In this document: one piece after another, positions 13,201 to 23,460 of the stretch
Layout of the letters: the number at the start of each line of letters is the position of its first letter
Numbering within the stretch: the stretch's first letter is position 1
Source of the DNA: Nematostella vectensis
Lineage: Eukaryota; Cnidaria; Anthozoa; Actiniaria; Edwardsiidae
Length of the DNA: 64,000 nt
Reading direction: 5' to 3'
NCBI RefSeq assembly: GCF_932526225.1
Contig: NC_064047.1
Location: forward strand, 2,031,001-2,095,000
Notes under the pieces: model-generated
The model's database searches: none
The model's input: only the letters and a program-made list of their open reading frames with translations
Told to the model about the DNA's origin: nothing
Program-made: the position numbers and the translations under genes

Positions 13201-16200
13201 ACTAGGTGTACTAGGTGTGCTAGGTGTACTAGGTGTGCTAGGTGTACTAGGTGTACTAGGTGTACTAGGTGTACTAGGTGTACTAGGTGTACTGGGTGTA
13301 CTAGGTGTATGAGTTAAACTTGGAGTACTAGGTGTACTAGGTGTATTTGGGGTAATAGGTGTGCTTGGTGTACTAGGTGTACTAGGTGTGCTAGGTGTAC
13401 TAGGTGTACTAGGTGTGCTAGGTGTGCTAGGTGTACTAGGTGTACTAGGTGTGCTAGGTGTACTAGGTGTGCTAGGTGTACTTGGTGTAATAGGTGTGCT
13501 AGGTGTACTAGGTGTAATAGGTGTTCTAGGTGTGCTAGGTGTACTAGGTGTACTAGGTGTACTAGGTGTACTAGGTGTAATAGGTGTACCAGGTGTACTA
13601 GGTGTGCTAGGTGTGCTAGGTGTACTAGGTGTACTAGGTGTGCTAGGTGTGCTAGGTGTACTAGGTGTGCTAGGTGTACTAGGTGTGCTAGGTGTACTGG
13701 GTGTACTAGGTGTACTAGGTGTATTTGGTGTAATAGGTGTGCTAGGTGTGCTAGGTGTGCTAGGTGTACCAGGTGTACAGGGTGTACTGGGTGTACTAGG
13801 TGTACTTGGTGTACTTGGTGTACTAGGTGTACTAGGTGTGCTAGGTGTGCTAGGTGTACTAGGTGTACTAGGTGTGCTAGGTGTGCTAGGTGTACCAGGT
13901 GCACTTGGTGTACTAGGTGTACTAGGTGTTCTAGGTGTGCTAGGTGTACTAGGTGTGCTGGGTGTACTAGGTGTACTAGGTGTGCTAGGTGTACTAGGTG
14001 TGCTAGGTGTACTAGGTGTACTAGGTGTACTAGGTGTACTAGGTGTACTAGGTGTACTGGGTGTACTAGGTGTATGAGTTAAACTTGGAGTACTAGGTGT
14101 ACTAGGTGTATTTGGGGTAATAGGTGTGCTAGGTGTACTAGGTGTACTAGGTGTGCTAGGTGTACTAGGTGTACTAGGTGTGCTAGGTGTGCTAGGTGTA
14201 CTAGGTGTACTAGGTGTGCTAGGTGTACTAGGTGTGCTAGGTGTACTTGGTGTAATAGGTGTGCTAGGTGTACTAGGTATAATAGGTGTACGAGGTGTAC
14301 TAGGTGTACTAGGTGTACTTGGTGTACTAGGTGTAATAGGTGTGCTAGGTGTACTAGGTGTACTAGGTGTGCTAGGTGTACTAGGTGTACTAGGTGTATT
14401 TGGTGTACCAGGTGTACTAGGTGTACTAGGTGTTCTAGGTGTGCTAGGTGTACTAGGTGTACTAGGTGTACTAGGTGTACTAGGTGTACTAGGTGTACTA
14501 GGTGTATTTGGTGTAATAGGTGTGCTAAGTGTACTAGGTGTACTAGGTGTACTAGGTGTAATAGGTGTACCAGGTGTGCTAGGTGTGCTAGGTGTACTAG
14601 GTGTACTAGGTGTTCTAGGTGTACTAGGTGTGCTAGGTGTACCAGGTGTACTAGGTGTACTAGGTGTAATAGGTGTACCAGGTGTACTAGGTGTGCTAGG
14701 TGTGCTAGGTGTACTAGGTGTACTAGGTGTGCTAGGTGTACTAGGTGTAATAGGTGTGCTAGGTGTGCTAGGTGTGCTAGGTGTACTAGGTGTGCTAGGT
14801 GTACTAGGTGTGCTAGGTGTACTGGGTGTACTAGGTGTACTAGGTGTGCTAGGTGTATTTGGTGTAATAGGTGTGCTAGGTGTGCTAGGTGTACTAGGTG
14901 TGCTAGGTGTACTAGGTGTGCTAGGTGTACTAGGTGTACTAGGTGTTCTAGGTGTGCTAGGTGTACTAGGTGTACTAGGTGTACTAGGTGTACTAGGTGT
15001 AATAGGTGTACCAGGTGTACTAGGTGTGCTAGGTGTGCTAGGTGTACTAGGTGTACTAGGTGTGCTAGGTGTGCTAGGTGTACTAGGTGTGCTAGGTGTA
15101 CTAGGTGTGCTAGGTGTACTGGGTGTACTAGGTGTACTAGGTGTATTTGGTGTAATAGGTGTGCTAGGTGTGTTAGGTGTGCTAGGTGTACCAGGTGTAC
15201 TAGGTGTACTGGGTGTACTAGGTGTACTTGGTGTACTTGGTGTACTAGGTGTACTAGGTGTGCTAGGTGTGCTAGGTGTACTAGGTGTACTAGGTGTGCT
15301 AGGTGTGCTAGGTGTACCAGGTGCACTTGGTGTACTAGGTGTACTAGGTGTTCTAGGTGTGCTAGGTGTACTAGGTGTGCTGGGTGTACTAGGTGTACTA
15401 GGTGTGCTAGGTGTACTAGGTGTGCTAGGTGTACTAGGTGTACTAGGTGTACTAGGTGTACTAGGTGTACTAGGTGTACTGGGTGTACTAGGTGTATGAG
15501 TTAAACTTGGAGTACTAGGTGTACTAGGTGTATTTGGGGTAATAGGTGTGCTTGGTGTACTAGGTGTACTAGGTGTGCTAGGTGTACTAGGTGTACTAGG
15601 TGTACCAGGTGTACTAGGTGTGCTAGGTGTGCTAGGTGTGCTAGGTGTACTTGGTGTAATAGGTGTGCTAGGTGTACTAGGTGTAATAGGTGTACGAGGT
15701 GTACTAGGTGTACTAGGTGTACTTGGTGTGCTAGGTGTGCTAGGTGTACTAGGTGTACTAGGTGTACTAGGTGTACTAGGTGTACTAGGTGTACTAGGTG
15801 TACTAGGTGTACTAGGTGTACTGGGTGTACTAGGTGTACTAGGTGTACTAGGTGTACTAGGTGTACTAGGTGTACTAGGTGTGCTAGGTGTGCTAGGTGT
15901 ACTAGGTGTACTAGGTGTGCTAGGTGTACTAGGTGTGCTAGGTGTACTTGGTGTAATAGGTGTGCTAGGTGTACTAGGTGTAATAGGTGTACGAGGTGTA
16001 CTAGGTGTACTAGGTGTACTTGGTGTACTAGGTGTAATAGGTGTGCTAGGTGTACTAGGTGTACTAGGTGTACTAGGTGTGCTAGGTGTACTAGGTGTAC
16101 TAGGTGTATTTGGTGTACCAGGTGTACTAGGTGTTCTAGGTGTGCTAGGTGTACTAGGTGTACTAGGTGTACTTGGTGTACTAGGTGTACTAGGTGTGCT

Positions 16201-19200
16201 GGGTGTACTAGGTGTACTAGGTGTACTGGGTGTGCTAGGTGTGCTAGGTGTACTAGGTGTGCTAGGTGTGCTAGGTGTACCAGGTGCACTTGGTGTACTA
16301 GGTGTACTAGGTGTTCTAGGTGTGCTAGGTGTACTAGGTGTACTAGGTGTACTAGGTGTACTAGGTGTAATAGGTGTACCAGGTGTACTAGGTGTGCTAG
16401 GTGTGCTAGGTGTACTAGGTGTACTAGGTGTGCTAGGTGTGCTAGGTGTGCTAGGTGTACTAGGTGTACTAGGTGTACTAGGTGTACTAGGTGTACTAGG
16501 TGTACTGGGTGTACTAGGTGTATGAGTTAAACTTGGAGTACTAGGTGTACTAGGTGTATTTGGTGTAATAGGTGTGCTAGGTGTACTAGGTGTACTAGGT
16601 GTGCTAGGTGTGCTAGGTGTACTAGGTGTACCAGGTGTACTAGGTGTGCTAGGTGTGCTAGGTGTGCTAGGTGTACTTGGTGTAATAGGTGTGCTAGGTG
16701 TACTAGGTGTAATAGGTGTACGAGGTGTACTAGGTGTACTAGGTGTACTTGGTGTGCTAGGTGTGCTAGGTGTACTAGGTGTACTAGGTGTACTAGGTGT
16801 ACTAGGTGTACTAGGTGTACTAGGTGTACTAGGTGTACTAGGTGTACTGGGTGTACTAGGTGTACTAGGTGTACTAGGTGTACTAGGTGTACTAGGTGTA
16901 CTAGGTGTAATAGGTGTGCTAGGTGTACTAGGTGTAATAGGTGTGCTAGGTGTACTAGGTGTACTAGGTGTACTAGGTGTGCTAGGTGTGCTAGGTGTAC
17001 TAGGTGTACTAGGTGTATTTGGTGTACCAGGTGTACCAAGTGTACCGGGTGTACTAGGTTTTCTATGTGTTGCAGCTGTACTAGGGGTACAAGGTATACT
17101 AGATGACAATGTGTGCTAAGGATCTTACGGTGCTAAGTGTGCTGTTGTTGTGCTGATGTGATATGCATGGTACAAGATATGCGCCCATTTCAATAAAGGT
17201 TGTCAGTGAAAATGGCAAATGGCGATTGTCAAATGGCAGTTCTACAACCGAAAGTAACCATGCGTCTCGAAGAATTTGGATAAATCAAAACAATCATCCG
17301 TTAAAGGTTACCATGGCTCGGACACTGCTGGACTTTATTTAACACCTTTAATTTTACGAATATATAGTGACCATAAGCCATTTACCATTCGCAATTTCAC
17401 TGATAACCTTTTGTGAAATAGGTGTGTGCTTATTATGCTAAGGAAGCTCAAAGTGTTACCTGCAAAGAACCACTCCATCGTCTAATGCGTCGGCGAATGC
17501 ATCTCCAGGTTTACTTAGAGATGTCTCCTCGCCCCATGCAATTCGTTCACCCAGCATCTTTTCTAGCCAATCACGGCACTGCCCTTCAAGATCCTTTGGG
17601 AACTTTTCGATGATCTATACCGACAGATAAAGAGTACATTATTTGATTGATTTGTTTTTGCGTTTATGTCGATTTCAATAATGTTAGGGCTGTAGTTGAT
17701 TAGGTGTGCTAGGTGTACTAGGTGTACTAGGTGTACTAGGTGTACAAGGTGTACTAGGTGTACTAGGTGTGCTAGGTGTACCAGGTGTGCTAGGTGTACT
17801 AGGTGTGCTAGGTGTGCTTGGTGTACTAGGTGTACTAGGTGTACTAGGTGTACTAGGTGTACTGGGTGTACTAGGTGTACTAGGTGTGCTAGGTGTGCTA
17901 GGTGTACTAGGTGTGCTAGGTGTGCTTGGTGTACTAGGTGTACTAGGTGTGCTAGGTGTACTAGGTGTACTAGGTGTACTGGGTGTACTAGGTGTACTAG
18001 GTGTACTAGGTGTACTAGGTGTACTAGGTGTGCTAAGTATACTAGGTGTACTAGGTGTGCTGGGTGTACTAGGTGTACTAGGTGTAATAGGTGTGCTAAG
18101 TGTACTAGGTGTACTAGGTGTACTAGGTGTACTAGGTGTACTAGGTGTACTAGGTGTACTAGGTGTACTGGGTGTACTAGGTGTACTAGGTGTACTGGGT
18201 GTACTAGGTGTACTAGGTGTACTAGGTGTACTAGGTGTACTAGGTGTACTGGGTGTACTAGGTGTACTAGGTGTACTAGGTGTACTAGGTGTGCTAAGTA
18301 TACTAGGTGTACTAGGTGTGCTGGGTGTACTAGGTGTACTAGGTGTGCTAGGTGTACTGGGTGTACTAGGTGTACTAGGTGTACTAGGTGTACTAGGTGT
18401 ACTAGGTGTGCTGGGTGTACTAGGTGTGCTGGGTGTACTAGGTGTACTAGGTGTGCTAGGTGTACTAGGTGTACTAGGTGTGCTGGGTGTACTAGGTGTA
18501 CTAGGTGTACTAGGTGTACTAGGTGTACTAGGTGTGCTGGGTGTACTAGGTGTACTAGGTGTGCTAAGTATACTAGGTGTACTAGGTGTACTAGGTGTAC
18601 TAGGTGCACTAGATGTACTAGGTGTACTAGGTGTACTAGGTGTACTTGGTGTACTAGGTGCACTAGATGTACTAGGTGTACTAGGTGTGCTAGGTGTACT
18701 AGGTGTACTAGGTGTACTAGGTGTACTAGGTGCACTAGATGTACTAGGTGTACTAGGTGTACTAGGTGTACTTGGTGTACTAGGTGCACTAGATGTACTA
18801 GGTGTACTAGGTGTGCTAGGTGTACTAGGTGTACTAGGTGTACTAGGTGTACTAGGTGTACTAGGTGTACTAGGTGTACTAGGTGTACTGGGTGTACTAG
18901 GTGTACTAGGTGTACTAGGTGTACTTGGTGTACTAGGTGTACTAGGTGCACTAGGTGCACTAGATGTACTAGGTGTACTAGGTGTACTAGGTGTACTAGG
19001 TGTACTAGGTGTACTAGGTGCACTAGATGTACTAGGTGTACTAGGTGTACTAGGTGTACTTGGTGTACTAGGTGTACTAGGTGTACTAGGTGTACTAGGT
19101 GTATTAGGTGTGCTAGGTGTACTAGGTGTACTTGGTGTACTAGGTGTACTAGGTGTACTAGGTGTATTAGGTGTACTAGGTGTGCTAAGTGTACTAGGTG

Positions 19201-22200
19201 TACTAGGTGTACTAGGTGTACTAGGTGTACTAGGTGTGCTGGGTGTACTAGGTGTACTAGGTGTACTAGGTGTACTAGGTGTACTAGGTGTACTAGGTGT
19301 ACTAGGTGTGCTAAGTGTATTAGGTGTGCTAGGTGTACTAGGTGTACTAGGTGTGCTAAGTATACTAGGTGTACTAGGTGCACTAGATGTACTAGGTGTG
19401 CTAGGTGTACTAGGTGTACTAGGTGTACAAGGTGTACTAGGTGTACTTGGTGTGCTAGGTGTGCTGGGTGTACTAGGTGTACTTGGTGTACTAGGTGTAC
19501 TAGGTGTACTAGGTGTACTAGGTGTACTTGGTGTACTAGGTGTACTAGGTGTACTAGGTGTATTAGGTGTACTAGGTGTGCTAGGTGTACTTGGTGTACT
19601 AGGTGTACTAGGTGTACTAGGTGTATTAGGTGTACTAGGTGTGCTAAGTATACTAGGTGCACTAGATGTACTAGGTGTACTAGGTGTACTTGGTGTACTA
19701 GGTGTACTAGGTGTGCTGGGTGTACCAGGTGTACTAGGTGTACTTGGTGTGCTAGGTGTGCTGGGTGTACTAGGTGTACTTGGTGTACTAGGTGTACTAG
19801 GTGTGCTAGGTGTACTAGGTGTACTTGGTGTACTAGGTGTACTAGGTGTACTAGGTGTATTAGGTGTACTAGGTGTGCTAAGTATACTAGGTGTACTAGG
19901 TGCACTAGATGTACTAGGTGTGCTAGGTGTGCTGGGTGTACTAGGTGTACTAGGTGTACTAGGTGTACTAGGTGCACTAGATGTACTAGGTGTACTAGGT
20001 GTACTAGGTGTACTAGGTGTACTAGGTGTACTAGGTGTACTAGGTGTGCTAAGTATACTAGGTGTACTAGGTGCACTAGATGTACTAGGTGTGCTAGGTG
20101 TGCTGGGTGTACTAGGTGTACTAGGTGTGCTAGGTGTACTAGGTGTACTAGGTGTACTAGGTGTACTAGGTGTACTAGGTGTACTAGGTGTGCTAAGTAT
20201 ACTAGGTGTACTAGGTGCACTAGATGTACTAGGTGTGCTAGGTGTGCTGGGTGTACTAGGTGTACTAGGTGTACTAGGTGTACTTGGTGTACTAGGTGTA
20301 CTAGGTGTACTAGGTGTATTAGGTGTACTAGGTGTGCTAAGTATACTAGGTGTACTAGGTGTACTAGGTGTGCTAAGTATACTAGGTGCACTAGATGTAC
20401 TAGGTGTACTAGGTGTACTAGGTGTACTTGGTGTACTAGGTGTACTAGGTGTGCTGGGTGTACCAGGTGTACTAGGTGTACTTGGTGTACTAGGTGTACT
20501 AGGTGTACTAGGTGTGCTGGGTGTACCAGGTGTACTAGGTGTGCTAGGTGTACTAGGTGTACTAGGTGTACTTGGTGTACTAGGTGTACTAGGTGTACTA
20601 GGTGCACTAGATGTACTAGGTGTGCTAGGTGTGCTGGGTGTACTAGGTGTACTAGGTGTACTAGGTGTACTTGGTGTACTAGGTGTACTAGGTGTACTAG
20701 GTGTATTAGGTGTACTAGGTGTGCTAAGTATACTAGGTGTACTAGGTGTACTAGGTGTGCTAAGTATACTAGGTGCACTAGATGTACTAGGTGTACTAGG
20801 TGTACTAGGTGTACTTGGTGTACTAGGTGTACTAGGTGTGCTGGGTGTACCAGGTGTACTAGGTGTACTTGGTGTACTAGGTGTACTAGGTGTACTAGGT
20901 GTGCTGGGTGTACCAGGTGTACTAGGTGTACTAGGTGTACTAGGTGTACTTGGTGTACTAGGTGTACTAGGTGTGCTAGGTGTACTAGATGTACTAGGTG
21001 TACTAGGTGTGCTAGGTGTACTAGGTGTACTAGGTGCACTAGATGTACTAGGTGTACTAGGTGTACTAGGTGCACTAGATGTACTAGGTGTGCTAGGTGT
21101 ACTAGGTGTACTAGGTGTACTAGGTGCACTAGATGTACTAGGTGTGCTAGGTGTACTAGGTGTACTAGGTGCACTAGATGTACTAGGTGTGCTAGGTGTG
21201 CTAGGTGTACTAGGTGTACTAGGTGCACTAGATGTACTAGGTGTGCTGGGTGTACTAGGTGCACTAGATGTACTAGGTGTACTAGGTGTACTAGGTGTAC
21301 TAGGTGTACTAGGTGTGCTAGGTGTACTAGGTGTACTAGGTGCACTAGATGTACTAGGTGTGCTAAGTATACTAGGTGTACTAGGTGCACTAGATGTACT
21401 GGGTGTACCAGGTGTACTAGGTGTACTAGGTGTGCTAGGTGCACTAGATGTACTAGGTGTGCTAGGTGTACTAGGTGTACTAGGTGTACTAGGTGTACTA
21501 GGTGTACTAGGTGTACTAGGTGCACTAGATGTACTAGGTGTACTAGGTGTACTAGGTGTACTTGGTGTACTAGGTGTACTAGGTGTACTAGGTGTACTAG
21601 GTGTACTAGGTGTGCTAGGTGTACTAGGTGTACTAGGTGTGCTAGGTGTACTAGGTGTACTAGGTGTACTAGGTGTACTAGGTGTACTAGGTGTACTAGG
21701 TGTACTAGGTGTATTAGGTGTACTAGGTGTACTAGGTGTACTAGGTGTACTAGGTGTACTGGGTGTACTAGGTGTACTAGGTGTACTAGGTGTACTAGGT
21801 GTGCTAAGTATACTAGGTGTACTAGGTGTGCTGGGTGTACTAGGTGTACTAGGTGTACTAGGTGTGCTAGGCGTACTAGGTGTACTAGGTTTACTAGGTG
21901 TGCTAGGTGTACTAGGTGTGCTAGGTGTACTAGGTGTACTAGTTGTACTAGGTGTACTAGGTGTACTAGGTGTACTAGGTGTGCTAGGTGTACTAGGTGT
22001 ACAGGGTGTTATAGGTGTACTAGATATAGTAGGTGTACTAGGTGTGGTTGATTTTAATTATCTGCTTGAAAAAAGATAATGATGATGAATGCTGAAAATG
22101 AGATGATGTCTACGGGATTATGTCTAAGACGTGATGATGTCTACGAGGTCTATGTCAATCTTTAAAAAATGTACCCGTTCCATATTCGCGAACTCCAAAG

Positions 22201-23460
22201 CTGAGATAAAGATCTTTTAGTGTAAATCGGTCTATCAGGACAAGAAGGATGACCCCTGTCCATACAAACTTGAGATAATTTCCAATGTTCTTCGCAAGCT
22301 GTTGCCTATATTTAATTTCTTAGTTGATCTCCTTTGATTTAAAGACAACAACAAAACGGACGACGCTATAAAATGCAATTACAAGCCGACATGAAAAAAT
22401 AATCAATAAATAAAAAAAATTATGCAGAGTTGCGTAACATGCGGTAATTAATAATCTAAATGCACTTCAATTCGGAAAAGAAGGGTGCGCTTAGCTTGTC
22501 GCTGACTATTCGCCAGAAGACACCGTCTTCTAATTGTTATGAACACTGTCTCAAGCAGGGCAGGGTTTGTTTGCTTAGCAGTAGAGCACACGACATTCTC
22601 GCTACTGACGACATTACACCGCGAATTATATGAAATATTTTATCGCAGCAAAACAGACCGCGATCCTTAGAAGTGTCGATACATAGACGCTAAGAAATCC
22701 TCATTATTTATAAGCCTTAGTTCGGGAAGCGCAACACACTGCTAAGCCTGCATAGTTATTTCAATGTAGATATTTAAAAAACAGCTATTGATGGCCACGC
22801 ACCACTCCGAATGAGGACATTAAAGTCATTAAATTAAATTGTAATTGTAATTAAAGAAAGAGTAAGTTTTCGAATTCTTATTTATTTGGCATGTTTTGAT
22901 ATTTTATGTGTTATGCTGTTGTGGCGCTTTCTCTTCTCTTTGGTGGGGGAAATTTTCTCGCGCCACAAGTCCCCTTAAGAACAACACACGAGGCTAATAA
23001 AGTAATATAACTAGCTTTGTTGAGAAAACAGTCGAGACAACACTTCAAAGTATATTTCAATTTTTCCGAAGGATCACGAGGGACTGATTCTAATCCTGTT
23101 TTGCCTGTGATGTACCACTCTACTCAGGCTATCCTTTTTGCTTTGTTGTTGTTTTTGTCATTTGCTTTAAAGATATCTCAGATCTGGGCGAACTTTCAGA
23201 CATTCTAAAGGTTTAGACAAATCATCCATCAAAATCACGCTATCTATTACAAAATTCTATATACAACGATTTCTCTATCTTAATAGAGTACCAATACACT
23301 TCTAATTTAGTTTTATCGACTGTGCGTTATCCTTTTAGTAGTATAGGCAGTTTTTAGTACTAGCAATTTACAGTACCTTTCGGTTAATCTCAGCGGAGTA
23401 TCCATACGCTTTATGCCTGTTAGACCCTTTTCTCCTTATAACTGATGATCCTTCAGACAT
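7266..23460 (-). CDS. Calponin-homology domain protein (transgelin/Mp20-like), copy 2, satellite-inflated
   Basis: Six coding exons: 23377-23460, 17460-17614, 8570-8645, 8200-8313, 7487-7519 and 7266-7370 (stop TAG at 7266-7268). All have GT-AG borders and matching phases, giving 188 aa. Exons 2-6 are exactly as long as those of copy 1 (155, 76, 114, 33 and 105 bp), so the genes are tandem duplicates. The N-terminus is MSEGSSVIRRKGSNRHKAYG. CH-domain hallmarks are CRDWLEKMLGE, DGVVLCRIMNEVRPG, ENIANFLNACQ and FQTVYLFERQNLGQV. The tail again reads TVPLFGPKEAEKNPRNFPEQ and no calponin repeats follow. Expected role: cytoplasmic actin binding (family knowledge). Intron 1 (5.8 kb) and intron 2 (8.8 kb) consist mostly of a 9-bp satellite, so the 155-bp exon 2 sits on a roughly 600-bp island between two giant arrays. 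I see no frameshift or stop, so the gene appears intact. Confidence 0.92.
7735..8117. repeat. Pyrimidine-rich ~25-bp minisatellite in intron 4 of CH copy 2
   Basis: Units contain CCTCCCCTCCATCTACCCTA followed by ccac; copies vary by small indels. The plus strand is almost all C, T and A. The sense (minus) strand of the host gene therefore carries repeated GGGGAGGGG and GGTAGGGTAG tracts. The array lies between exons 8200-8313 and 7487-7519. The proline-rich open frames over it are artefacts. Confidence 0.9.
8780..17095. repeat. Giant 9-bp satellite (CTAGGTGTA), intron 2 of CH copy 2
   Basis: About 8.3 kb of the nonamer CTAGGTGTA, roughly 920 units. Common variants are CTAGGTGTG, ATAGGTGTA/G, CCAGGTGTA, TTTGGTGTA and CTTGGTGTA. 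Variant order is not random: longer blocks recur, marked by the rare string TGAGTTAAACTTGGAGTAC near 10997, 11906, 13310, 14075, 15497 and 16523. Marker spacings are about 909, 1404, 765, 1422 and 1026 bp, all multiples of 9. One 2,800-codon open frame (Ser-Thr-Pro repeats) spans it on the minus strand. That follows from the unit: 9 is divisible by 3, and no single substitution in ACA-CCT-AGT gives a stop. Confidence 0.97.
17700..22048. repeat. Second 9-bp satellite array (CTAGGTGTA), intron 1 of CH copy 2
   Basis: About 4.3 kb of the same nonamer in the same orientation as the array at 8780-17095, separated from it by exon 2 and its flanks. The variant set differs: CTAGGTGCACTAGATGTA and GTGCTAAGTATACTAGGTGT blocks are frequent here and rare or absent in the larger array. 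The two arrays have therefore been homogenised separately. Long open frames in several phases are by-products. Confidence 0.97.
22049..23376. other. Remainder of intron 1 of CH copy 2
   Basis: Ordinary AT-rich intron sequence between the satellite and exon 1. I see no conserved exon, RNA gene or clear mobile element in it. Confidence 0.5.

Noticed and set aside
8707-17109. A single 2,800-codon Ser-Thr-Pro open frame on the minus strand (mucin-like protein)
   Set aside because: It is a 9-bp satellite in the intron of a conserved CH gene. A stop-free frame is expected: the unit is a multiple of three and none of ACA, CCT or AGT becomes a stop by one substitution. The non-repeat ends have no signal peptide or domain.
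17563-22079. Long Val-His-Leu, Arg-Cys-Thr and Leu-Gly-Val open frames on both strands
   Set aside because: They are other reading frames of the same 9-bp satellite. No splice structure or domain connects to them.
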